7,106 nt of DNA from contig DAOUMF010000025.1 in assembly GCA_034411955.1 (NCBI GenBank), positions 1 through 7,106 of the forward strand, written 5' to 3'. Below the pieces are notes generated by a model, which was given only the letters and a program-made list of their open reading frames with translations, was not told where the DNA came from and did no database searches. Below are positions 1 through 5,389 of this stretch, one piece after another; within the stretch, counting starts at the first letter, position 1, and each line of letters opens with the position of its first letter. The stretch comes from DAOUMF01 sp034411955 (GTDB lineage Bacteria > Chloroflexota > Dehalococcoidia > SM23-28-2 > RBG-16-64-32). The position numbers were made by a program, and so were the translations under genes.

Positions 1-867
1 GCCGCCGACCAGTGCCGCGCCGTCCTCTGCGTCCTGGGGGAAGCCGCCGACGTGGAGACGTTCTACACCCCCCGGCCCGGCCGCCGCTACCAGCTCCCCT
101 ACCGCGAGTTCGAGGTGCCCTACGGGCCCATGGGGGTGAACTCCGGCTACGCCCTCATCGCCCAGCGGCACATGTTCCAGTACGGCACCACGTCCCGCCA
201 GTTGGCCAAGATCGCCGTCGATCAGCGTGCCAACGCCTGCGCCAACCCGGACGCCCTCTTCTTCGACCGCCCCATCACCATCGACGATGTGCTGGACTCG
301 CCGCTGGTGGTGGACCCCCTGCACCTGCTGGAGATCGTCATGCCCTGCACCGGCGGCGCAGCCTTCGTCGTCGTCTCCCCAGAGGTGGCCCGCCGATCGC
401 CCCGGTCGCCGGTGTGGCTCCTGGGCGCCGCCGAGTATGCCACCCACATGATGCTGTCGCAGGCGGGTGACATCGCTACCTCGCCCATCGCGTTGACGGC
501 GCCGCGGGCGTTCCGGATGGCAGGGGTCTCGCCCAAGGACGTGGACTTGGTGTCCGTGTATGACTGCTACACCATAACGGTGCTGGTCACGCTGGAGGAC
601 GCTGGTTTCTGCCCCAAGGGCCGCGGCGGGCCCTTCGTGGAGGAGCACGATCTCAGCTACCGCGGCGACCTGCCCCTGAACACCCACGGGGGCCAGCTCT
701 CCTTCGGGCAGCCGGGCCGGGCCGGCGGCGCCTCTCACGTCACGGAAGCCGTTCGCCAGCTCCAGGGCCGCGCCGGTGACCGACAGGTGCCCGACTGCGG
801 GCTGGCGTTCGTCAACGGCAACGGCGGGGTCATGAGCGAGCAGGCCTCGCTGGTCCTAGAGGCGTAG
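1..867 (+). CDS. SCP-x-type thiolase (acetyl-CoA acetyltransferase family), 5'-truncated by window edge
   Basis: This is the C-terminal 288 residues of a thiolase-superfamily enzyme. The frame is open from base 1, so the start and the nucleophilic Cys region lie upstream of the window. Visible family landmarks are the YALIAQRHMFQYGTT stretch typical of SCP-x/lipid-transfer thiolases, a YDCYTITVL segment, the NTHGG motif (catalytic His codon at 685-687) and the C-terminal GNGG loop. In classical thiolases that loop carries the second catalytic Cys in a CxG motif, but here the position is Asn (VNGNGG, codon 814-816). Such replacement is common in thiolase-like proteins paired with DUF35 partners. 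Known members of this group act in acyl-CoA condensation or cleavage, or as retro-aldolases of the Ltp2 type in steroid side-chain breakdown. The DUF35 gene follows after 3 nt, which implies a complex. Superfamily is certain, but substrate and reaction cannot be fixed here. Confidence 0.93.
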   Translation, partial: AADQCRAVLCVLGEAADVETFYTPRPGRRYQLPYREFEVPYGPMGVNSGYALIAQRHMFQYGTTSRQLAKIAVDQRANACANPDALFFDRPITIDDVLDSPLVVDPLHLLEIVMPCTGGAAFVVVSPEVARRSPRSPVWLLGAAEYATHMMLSQAGDIATSPIALTAPRAFRMAGVSPKDVDLVSVYDCYTITVLVTLEDAGFCPKGRGGPFVEEHDLSYRGDLPLNTHGGQLSFGQPGRAGGASHVTEAVRQLQGRAGDRQVPDCGLAFVNGNGGVMSEQASLVLEA

Positions 868-870
868 CGC

Positions 871-1302
871 ATGGCCGAACAAGAGTACCGCAAGCCCCTG
901 CCAGAGCCCAATGAGACCACACGGCCCTTCTGGGAGGGGACGCGGGCTCACCAGCTCCGTCTCCAGCGCTGCCGTGATTGCCGCAAGCATATCTTCTATC
1001 CCCGCGCTGTCTGCCCTTTCTGCCTGTCGGAGCACCTGGAGTGGGTGACCGCCAGCGGCAGGGCCAGGGTATACTCATACACGGTGGTGCGACGAGCCAT
1101 GCACCCGGGGTTCCGGGAGGACGTTCCCTATGTGCTGGCCATCGTGGAGCTGGAGGAAGGGCCGCGGCTCACCACCAACATCGTTGGTGTGGCGCCGGAG
1201 GAGGTCAGGGTGGACATGCCGGTGCGGGCGGCTTACGATGACGTTACTCCCGACCTCACCCTGCTGAAATTCGAACCGCTGCAGGGAGAGGAGATGAATT
1301 GA
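871..1302 (+). CDS. Zn-ribbon domain-containing OB-fold protein (DUF35 family), thiolase partner
   Basis: This 143-aa protein has the standard DUF35 layout. A short N-terminal helix region (PFWEGTRAHQLRLQRC) is followed by a rubredoxin-like zinc ribbon with Cys34, Cys37, Cys48 and Cys51 (CxxC-x10-CxxC), then an OB-fold from about residue 58 to the end with the typical GRARVYSYTVV and VPYVLAIVELEEGPRL strands. All four zinc ligands are present. Family members (ChsH2 C-terminal domain, archaeal acetoacetyl-CoA thiolase/HMG-CoA synthase linker protein) bind a thiolase-like enzyme and help hold the CoA substrate. The ATG lies 3 nt after the thiolase stop, so the two are almost certainly co-transcribed and translationally coupled, and the product probably forms a complex with that thiolase. 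The length is normal for the family. No enzymatic residue of its own is evident. Confidence 0.94.
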   Translation: MAEQEYRKPLPEPNETTRPFWEGTRAHQLRLQRCRDCRKHIFYPRAVCPFCLSEHLEWVTASGRARVYSYTVVRRAMHPGFREDVPYVLAIVELEEGPRLTTNIVGVAPEEVRVDMPVRAAYDDVTPDLTLLKFEPLQGEEMN

Positions 1303-1315
1303 CGGAATAGGGAAC

Positions 1316-1331
1316 AGGGGCGCATCCCCCT
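1316..1331 (+). terminator. Weak GC hairpin after the DUF35 gene
   Basis: AGGGG (1316-1320) can pair with CCCCT (1327-1331) around a 6-nt loop, 13 nt after the DUF35 stop codon. The stem is only 5 bp and the following bases (TGCTCCTTG) are not a clean T-run. It is therefore at best a weak terminator or attenuator between the thiolase/DUF35 pair and the next genes. Confidence 0.25.
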
Positions 1332-1371
1332 TGCTCCTTGAACCATAGCTGCACGAAGTGACGGAGGGTTT

Positions 1372-1467
1372 GTGGGCTCAGTCATAAAGAAGCGACGCAA
1401 GAAGATCAGCAAGCACAAGCATCGCAAGAGGCTGAAGGAGACACGCTGGCAGCGAAGGCACAAGTAG
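1372..1467 (+). CDS. Tiny basic ribosomal protein, bS22 / AURKAIP1-COX24 domain type
   Basis: This 31-aa gene starts with GTG (1372) and stops with TAG (1465-1467). The product begins MGSVIKKRRKKISKHKHRK and ends ETRWQRRHK; well over half its residues are Lys, Arg or His. The opening MGSVIKKRRK is the signature of the AURKAIP1/COX24-domain family, the bacterial counterpart of mitochondrial small-subunit protein mS38 and the same family as mycobacterial bS22. In those ribosomes it is a short helix buried in 16S rRNA near the decoding region of the 30S subunit. A GGAGGG (1363-1368) sits 3-4 nt before the GTG, which is short spacing but acceptable. The start is fixed by the conserved N-terminus, and there is no other start nearby in frame. 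Family recognition rests on remembered sequence similarity. The main alternative, a chance ORF, is unlikely given the exact N-terminal signature. Confidence 0.87.
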   Translation: MGSVIKKRRKKISKHKHRKRLKETRWQRRHK

Positions 1468-1485
1468 AGCCGCTGGATGCGTGAG

Positions 1486-1506
1486 GCCCGCCCCAGGTAG
1501 GCGGGC
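1486..1506 (+). other. Perfect 7-bp GC hairpin between the bS22-like and DUF2007-like genes
   Basis: GCCCGCC (1486-1492) is perfectly complementary to GGCGGGC (1500-1506), with a 7-nt loop CCAGGTA. It begins 18 nt after the stop of the small ribosomal gene and ends just before a GGAG Shine-Dalgarno (1508-1511). No T-run follows, so it is not a classical intrinsic terminator. A role in setting relative expression of the two genes, as an RNA stabiliser, processing site or weak attenuator, is inference. Confidence 0.5.
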
Positions 1507-1519
1507 TGGAGACCTCGAA

Positions 1520-1813
1520 ATGTTCAGGCGATTACGGAGCGCCCTGGGACATCGCGAGCGGGAGGCCGACCCGATGGTGAAGGTAGCGGGCATGCCCACC
1601 CGTCGCGACGCCGAGCCGTGCCTGGAGGCGCTGGAGGCTAAAGGGATCAAGGCGGAGCTCACGGACGACAGCCACAACCCGGGCGCCTTCGAGCTGTGGG
1701 TGCGGGCCAGCCAGGAGCCGCAGGCGCGCCTGATCATGGGCCTCTCCGGCCGCAGCGTCATCCGTCTCGAGCGCAAGCGGGCGGATGACGAAGAGCGAGA
1801 GGAGAAGGAGTAG
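1520..1813 (+). CDS. Small DUF2007-like (putative signal-transducing) protein
   Basis: The product is 97 aa from ATG 1520, or 79 aa from ATG 1574. Both starts have a good Shine-Dalgarno 8 nt upstream (GGAG at 1508-1511 and GGAGG at 1561-1565). From the second Met it reads MVKVAGMPTRRDAEPCLEAL, then a KGIKAELTDD strand, then FELWVRASQEPQARLIM. That beta-alpha-beta-beta-alpha pattern, with an 'ELWV' strand and a final helix, matches DUF2007 proteins, whose molecular role is not established. The last 20 residues are a charged Arg/Glu/Lys tail outside the domain. The 1574 start gives the usual family N-terminus, while 1520 adds a basic extension (MFRRLRSALGHREREADP). A GTG at 1481 is less likely because it lies upstream of the hairpin and has no ribosome site. 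The gene is 13 nt upstream of proA and probably in its operon. The family call is tentative. Confidence 0.75.
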   Translation: MFRRLRSALGHREREADPMVKVAGMPTRRDAEPCLEALEAKGIKAELTDDSHNPGAFELWVRASQEPQARLIMGLSGRSVIRLERKRADDEEREEKE

Positions 1814-1826
1814 TCGAGGAAGGCGC

Positions 1827-3110
1827 ATGACCACTACCCAAGCCGAACTCCGCGCCAAGGGCGCGTCGGCGCGGGAGGCCGCGCGGGCCCTGGCCCGCCT
1901 CTCCGCCGAGGTCCGCAACGGCGCCATCCTCAACATCGCCGGCCACCTGCTGGAGCGGGAAGCCGATGTCCTGGCCGCCAACCGCGAGGACATGGAGGCC
2001 GGCAGCCGCGCCGGGCTTTCCGAGGCGCTGCTGGACCGGCTGCTGCTGACCCACGAGCGACTGGAGGGGATGGCCGCCGACGTGCGCCAGGTGGCCGCCC
2101 TGCCTGACCCCCTGGGTGAGGTGTCGAACATGCGTACCCTGCCCAACGGCCTCCAGTTGGGCCGCAAGCAGGTCCCCCTGGGCGTAATCGCTGCCATCTA
2201 CGAGAGCCGCCCCAACGTCACCGTGGACATCGCCTCTCTGTGCCTCAAGTCGGGCAACGCCTGCATCCTGCGCGGCGGCAAGGAAGCGATCGGCTCCAAC
2301 ACGGCGCTGGCCGCCGTGGTGCGGGATGCCGTGGCCGCCGCCGGCGCCCCCGAGCACGCCGTCCAGCTCATCGAGAGCACCGACCGCGCCCTGGTGGGCG
2401 AGATGCTCCGGATGAGGGGCGTAATCGACCTCCTGATCCCCCGCGGCGGCGCCCAGCTCATCCGCTATGTCGCAGAGAACGCCACCATTCCCGTGGTCAC
2501 TGGCGGCGTCGGCGTCTGCCATACCTACGTCGACGCCGCCGCCGATATCGACATGGCGGTGGAGGTGGCCCACAACGCCAAGACGCGGCGCCCCTCCATC
2601 TGCAACGCCCTGGACACGCTGCTGGTCCACGAGACCGCGGCCACCCCTTTCCTGCCCGCCCTGGGCCAGCGCTGGGCCGAGGCTGGGGTGGAGATGCGCT
2701 GCGACGAGCGCTCACTGCGCATCCTTGGTGCCGCAGAGATCCCCGAGCTCGCCATTAAGCCTGCCGCCCAGGACGACTACGGCAAGGAGTTCCTGGCCCT
2801 GGCCGCAGCCGTCCGCGTTGTCGATTCCCTGGACGAAGCGCTGGCCCACATCGAGCGGCACGGCTCCGGCCACTCGGAGGCGATCGTCACCGGGGACTAC
2901 GCGGCGGCGATGCGCTTCCTGGACGAGGTGGACGCCGCAGCGGTGTACGTCAACGCCTCCACCCAGTTCACCGATGGGGCCCAGTTCGGTCTGGGGGCGG
3001 AAGTGGGCATCTCCACCCAGAAGATGCACGCCCGCGGCCCCATGGGCCCCCGCGAGCTGACCAGCTACAAGTGGATCATCCTGGGCAGCGGCCAGACGCG
3101 GCCGTTGTAG
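1827..3110 (+). CDS. proA: Gamma-glutamyl phosphate reductase (glutamate-5-semialdehyde dehydrogenase)
   Basis: This 427-aa cytoplasmic enzyme reduces L-glutamyl-5-phosphate to glutamate-5-semialdehyde with NADPH, the second step of proline synthesis. Family landmarks occur in order: the ARALARLSAEVRN helix near the N-terminus, VIAAIYESRPNVTVD (residues about 120-134), the CILRGGKEA nucleotide-binding segment (146-154), TGGVGVCHTYVD, the catalytic Cys259 in RRPSICNALDTLLVH, and the C-terminal block VYVNASTQFTDGAQFGLGAE with ISTQKMHARGPMG. Length is close to the usual 410-430. The start at ATG 1827 is preferred over the in-frame ATG at 1785. GAGGAAGG (1816-1823) precedes 1827, the upstream Met lies inside the preceding gene, and its extra 14 Arg/Ser-rich residues are not part of the family. 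proB (glutamate 5-kinase), often adjacent, is not in this window. It follows the DUF2007-like gene by 13 nt and precedes the next gene by 17 nt, consistent with one transcript. Confidence 0.97.
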   Translation: MTTTQAELRAKGASAREAARALARLSAEVRNGAILNIAGHLLEREADVLAANREDMEAGSRAGLSEALLDRLLLTHERLEGMAADVRQVAALPDPLGEVSNMRTLPNGLQLGRKQVPLGVIAAIYESRPNVTVDIASLCLKSGNACILRGGKEAIGSNTALAAVVRDAVAAAGAPEHAVQLIESTDRALVGEMLRMRGVIDLLIPRGGAQLIRYVAENATIPVVTGGVGVCHTYVDAAADIDMAVEVAHNAKTRRPSICNALDTLLVHETAATPFLPALGQRWAEAGVEMRCDERSLRILGAAEIPELAIKPAAQDDYGKEFLALAAAVRVVDSLDEALAHIERHGSGHSEAIVTGDYAAAMRFLDEVDAAAVYVNASTQFTDGAQFGLGAEVGISTQKMHARGPMGPRELTSYKWIILGSGQTRPL

Positions 3111-3127
3111 GCTGAAGGGAGGTCCTG

Positions 3128-3463
3128 GTGACCGACTACGCGTTCGAACGGGAGTGCCGTACGCCGCACTCGGAGTGCTACATCATCGAGTCCGGGGAGG
3201 AGGAGATCGGCCGCGTGGACATCCACTACACGCCCTCCATGGCCTACGCTACCCTCTGCCTCGGCGAGGACATGACGGAGGAGGACATCCGCGAGCTGGT
3301 CTCAGAGATCGACGAGCGGCTGGTGCTGACGACGGACCCGTTCCGCGAGGACTTCGTGGTCACGGTATGGGCGGGACGGGAGGCCGCTGTCTTCTCCGAT
3401 GACGACCTGGAGGCCGAAGAGGAAGAGGAGGGGATGGAGGGAGACGGCCGCCGCGGGGCCTGA
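3128..3463 (+). CDS. Acidic 111-aa protein of unknown function
   Basis: I do not recognise this family. The gene starts with GTG at 3128, with GGGAGG (3117-3122) 5 nt upstream, and lies 17 nt after proA, so co-transcription is likely. Residues 1-90 look like a compact alpha/beta domain. A strand pair comes first (CYIIESGEEEIGRVDIHYT, then SMAYATLCLGEDM), followed by a helix (TEEDIRELVSEIDERLV) and a strand pair (DFVVTVWAGREAAVFSDDD). The last 20 residues are a disordered-looking tail with a run of Glu, then GMEGDGRRGA. Two Cys and one His in the first 17 residues (CRTPHSEC) could bind metal, but this is only a possibility. There is no signal peptide or membrane segment, so it is probably cytoplasmic. 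Codon pattern and GC match the neighbours, and a clear ribosome site supports it being real. Confidence 0.8.
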   Translation: MTDYAFERECRTPHSECYIIESGEEEIGRVDIHYTPSMAYATLCLGEDMTEEDIRELVSEIDERLVLTTDPFREDFVVTVWAGREAAVFSDDDLEAEEEEEGMEGDGRRGA

Positions 3464-3479
3464 ATAGTCGCGGGGCCCC
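3455..3479. terminator. GC-rich inverted repeat between convergent genes
   Basis: GGGGCC (3455-3460, overlapping the end of the acidic-protein gene) can pair with GGCCCC (3474-3479) across a 13-nt loop. The same spot carries a 9-bp direct repeat CGCGGGGCC (3452-3460 and 3469-3477). It lies in the 35-bp gap between convergent genes, where a bidirectional terminator would be expected. No T-run is present on either side, so the assignment is weak. Confidence 0.3.
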
Positions 3480-3498
3480 ACGCGAACCCGGCCCTTGA

Positions 3499-4401
3499 CT
3501 ACGAGTTCCCTTGGAGGATGCGATCCAGGGGGCCGCGATAACGGCCGTCGTCCGGCTCCATGTGGATGGTGACGGTCGCCCCGGGCAGGCGCTTGCTGAT
3601 CTCGCGCTCGATCCGGTCGCAGACGGCGTGGGCCTCCTCCACGGTGCGCTGGGGGTCTACGAGGAGGTGCATGTCCACGTGGCGAATGGGGCCGGCCTTG
3701 CGGCTGCGCAGGCGGTGGAAGCCGCGGATCTCGCCTTGGTGGGCGACGAGGACGTCGTGGATGGCCCGCAGCTCCTCGTCCGGCAGGGCTACATCCATGA
3801 CCTCGGTGAGCGCCTCTCGGGCGAGTTGGACGGCGGCCCAGCCCATGTAGGCGGCCAGCCCCAGGGCCACCAGGGGGTCGAACAGGCGCAGGCCGGTGAC
3901 GCCCACCGCGGCCAGGCCGGCGATGACCGCTGCAGCCTGCACAACGTTGGTCTGGAGGTGGGTGGCCTCTGAGGCGAGGGCCAGGGAGCGGGCCCGCCGC
4001 GCCTCCCGTCGCATGTAGAACCCGACGACGGCGTTGGCGGCGAACGCGATCAGCATCGGCGGCAAACCTAGGCCGACGCTGATCTCCGGGCTTCCCGCGA
4101 TCAGCCGGTGCACGGCCTGGAACACCACGAAGCCGCCGCCGATGGCCACCACGGTGGCGGCCACCGAGGCGGAGATGCTCTCCACCTTGCCGTGTCCGTA
4201 GGGGTGGTCCTCGTCCGCCGGCCGTACGGCGACGCGGACGCTGATCAGGGCAGCGGTGCCCCCCACCACGTCCGTTCCGCTGTCGATGGCGTCGGAGAGG
4301 ACGGCAATGCTGCCGCTGATGATGCCCAGGATGAGCTTGAGGGACAGCAGGCAGATGGTGGTGGCCAGGGAGATCGCTGCTATTCGTACGGGCGCGGTCA
4401 T
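3499..4401 (-). CDS. Cation diffusion facilitator (CDF) family metal transporter
   Basis: This 300-aa inner-membrane protein has the CDF layout: about six transmembrane helices in residues 5-220 and a cytoplasmic C-terminal domain from about 220. It is expected to export a divalent cation (Zn, Fe, Mn or similar) in exchange for protons. TM2 carries DxxxD (Asp40, Asp44), followed by the conserved DEDHPYGHGKVES loop (Asp63, His66 and His70, matching the YiiP site B ligands). TM5 has His148 in EATHLQTN, but the partner ligand four residues later is Asn152 rather than the usual Asp. The C-terminal domain keeps a metal-binding-looking pattern (RHVDMHLLVDP, EEAHAVCD, TIHMEPDD). ATG 4401 gives the normal N-terminus with only a weak ribosome site. 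It follows the transketolase C-subunit stop by 34 nt and is probably the last gene of that operon. The metal specificity cannot be read reliably. Confidence 0.93.
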   Translation of the reverse strand: MTAPVRIAAISLATTICLLSLKLILGIISGSIAVLSDAIDSGTDVVGGTAALISVRVAVRPADEDHPYGHGKVESISASVAATVVAIGGGFVVFQAVHRLIAGSPEISVGLGLPPMLIAFAANAVVGFYMRREARRARSLALASEATHLQTNVVQAAAVIAGLAAVGVTGLRLFDPLVALGLAAYMGWAAVQLAREALTEVMDVALPDEELRAIHDVLVAHQGEIRGFHRLRSRKAGPIRHVDMHLLVDPQRTVEEAHAVCDRIEREISKRLPGATVTIHMEPDDGRYRGPLDRILQGNS

Positions 4402-4435
4402 CTCAGATCGAGAGACGCAGGCGGTGCTGGTCCTG

Positions 4436-5389
4436 TTAGGCGCTCTTGCGGGAGATCACGTCGCGGGCCGCCTCCGCTATCGCTGCGGGGGTCAGGTGGA
4501 AGTGCTCCAGGAGCTGATCCCAGCGACCGCTGGTGCCGTAGCGGTCCTGCATGCCGACGAAGGCCATGGGCACGGGCCTCTCGCGGGCCACGATCTGTGC
4601 GACGAGGCTGCCTAGGCCGCCGTGCACCTGGTGGTCCTCGGCGGTGACGATGGCGCCGGTCTCGGCGGCGGCGGCCAGCGCTGCCTCCTTGTCGGCCGGC
4701 TTGAGGGAGGCGGCGTTGAGCACCCGGCAGTCGATCCCCTCCTGGGCCAGCAGTTCGGCGGCTTCCAGCGCCGCCTTGACGAGGACGCCCACGGCGATGA
4801 CGGTGACCTCGGAGCCGGGGCGCAGCAGGTGCCACCTGCCCAGCTCGAACCGGTGGTCGTCCTCGTATATGACGGGAACCTTGGGCCGGATCGTGCGGAT
4901 GTAGCAGGGGCCATAGCTGCGGGCCGCCGTCTCGATGGCCTGCTCCGCCTCCACCACGTCGGCGGGCACGATGACGCGGAAGTTGGGCAGGGAGAGCATG
5001 AGGGAGAGGTCTTCCAGAGCTTCGGCGGAGGCACCGTCCTCGCCGGTGACAACGCCGCCGTGGCTGGCGACCAGCTTCACATTGAGGTTGGGCTGGGCCA
5101 CGGCCATTCGCACCTGGTCGAAGCAGTGGCCGGGCGCGAACACCGCGAAGCTGCTCGCGAAGGCGACCTTGCCGCAGGCGGCCAGGCCGGCGGCCACCCC
5201 GATCATGTTCTGCTCCGCCACGCCTACCGTGACGAACCGCTCGGGGAACTCACGCCCGAACAGGGCGGCGGTGGTGGAGGCGCCCAGGTCCGCGTCCACC
5301 ACGACGATGTCCAGGCCCTCCTGGGCCAGCCTGACAAGGGTCGGCCCCAGGGCTTCGCGGGTGGCTGCTACGCGCGCTTCCTTGACCAT
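4436..5389 (-). CDS. Transketolase, C-terminal subunit (Pyr and C-terminal domains)
   Basis: This 317-aa second half of a split transketolase has the pyrimidine-binding domain at about residues 1-165 and the transketolase C-terminal domain at about 185-310. The catalytic Glu that activates thiamine diphosphate is Glu59 in FVTVGVAEQNMIGVAAGLA. The GEDGAS loop (116-121) follows, but the next residues are Ala122-Glu123 where most transketolases have His-Gln (yeast His469, which contacts the donor substrate). The C-terminal domain shows TAEDHQVHGGLGSLVAQIV and FVGMQDRYGTSGRWDQLLE. It would work with the N-terminal subunit to move two-carbon ketol units between sugar phosphates (non-oxidative pentose phosphate pathway). 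The ATG overlaps the stop of the upstream subunit in TGATG, so translation is coupled and subunit amounts are probably matched. A related thiamine enzyme with another donor is possible given the altered loop. Confidence 0.94.
   Translation of the reverse strand: MVKEARVAATREALGPTLVRLAQEGLDIVVVDADLGASTTAALFGREFPERFVTVGVAEQNMIGVAAGLAACGKVAFASSFAVFAPGHCFDQVRMAVAQPNLNVKLVASHGGVVTGEDGASAEALEDLSLMLSLPNFRVIVPADVVEAEQAIETAARSYGPCYIRTIRPKVPVIYEDDHRFELGRWHLLRPGSEVTVIAVGVLVKAALEAAELLAQEGIDCRVLNAASLKPADKEAALAAAAETGAIVTAEDHQVHGGLGSLVAQIVARERPVPMAFVGMQDRYGTSGRWDQLLEHFHLTPAAIAEAARDVISRKSA

Noticed and set aside
1481..1519. GTG 1481 as the start of the DUF2007-like gene
   Set aside because: It would put the GC hairpin inside the coding region and has no ribosome site. 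ATG 1520 and ATG 1574 each have a good Shine-Dalgarno at 8 nt.
1785..1826. ATG 1785 as the proA start
   Set aside because: It would add an Arg/Ser-rich 14-residue leader absent from the family, overlaps the upstream gene by 29 nt and has a worse ribosome site than ATG 1827.
1758..2630. 290-codon minus-strand open frame opposite proA
   Set aside because: It lies entirely antisense to proA and its upstream neighbour. The product is a Gly/Ala/His/Gln-rich composition with no family motifs, as expected from the reverse of GC-biased codons.
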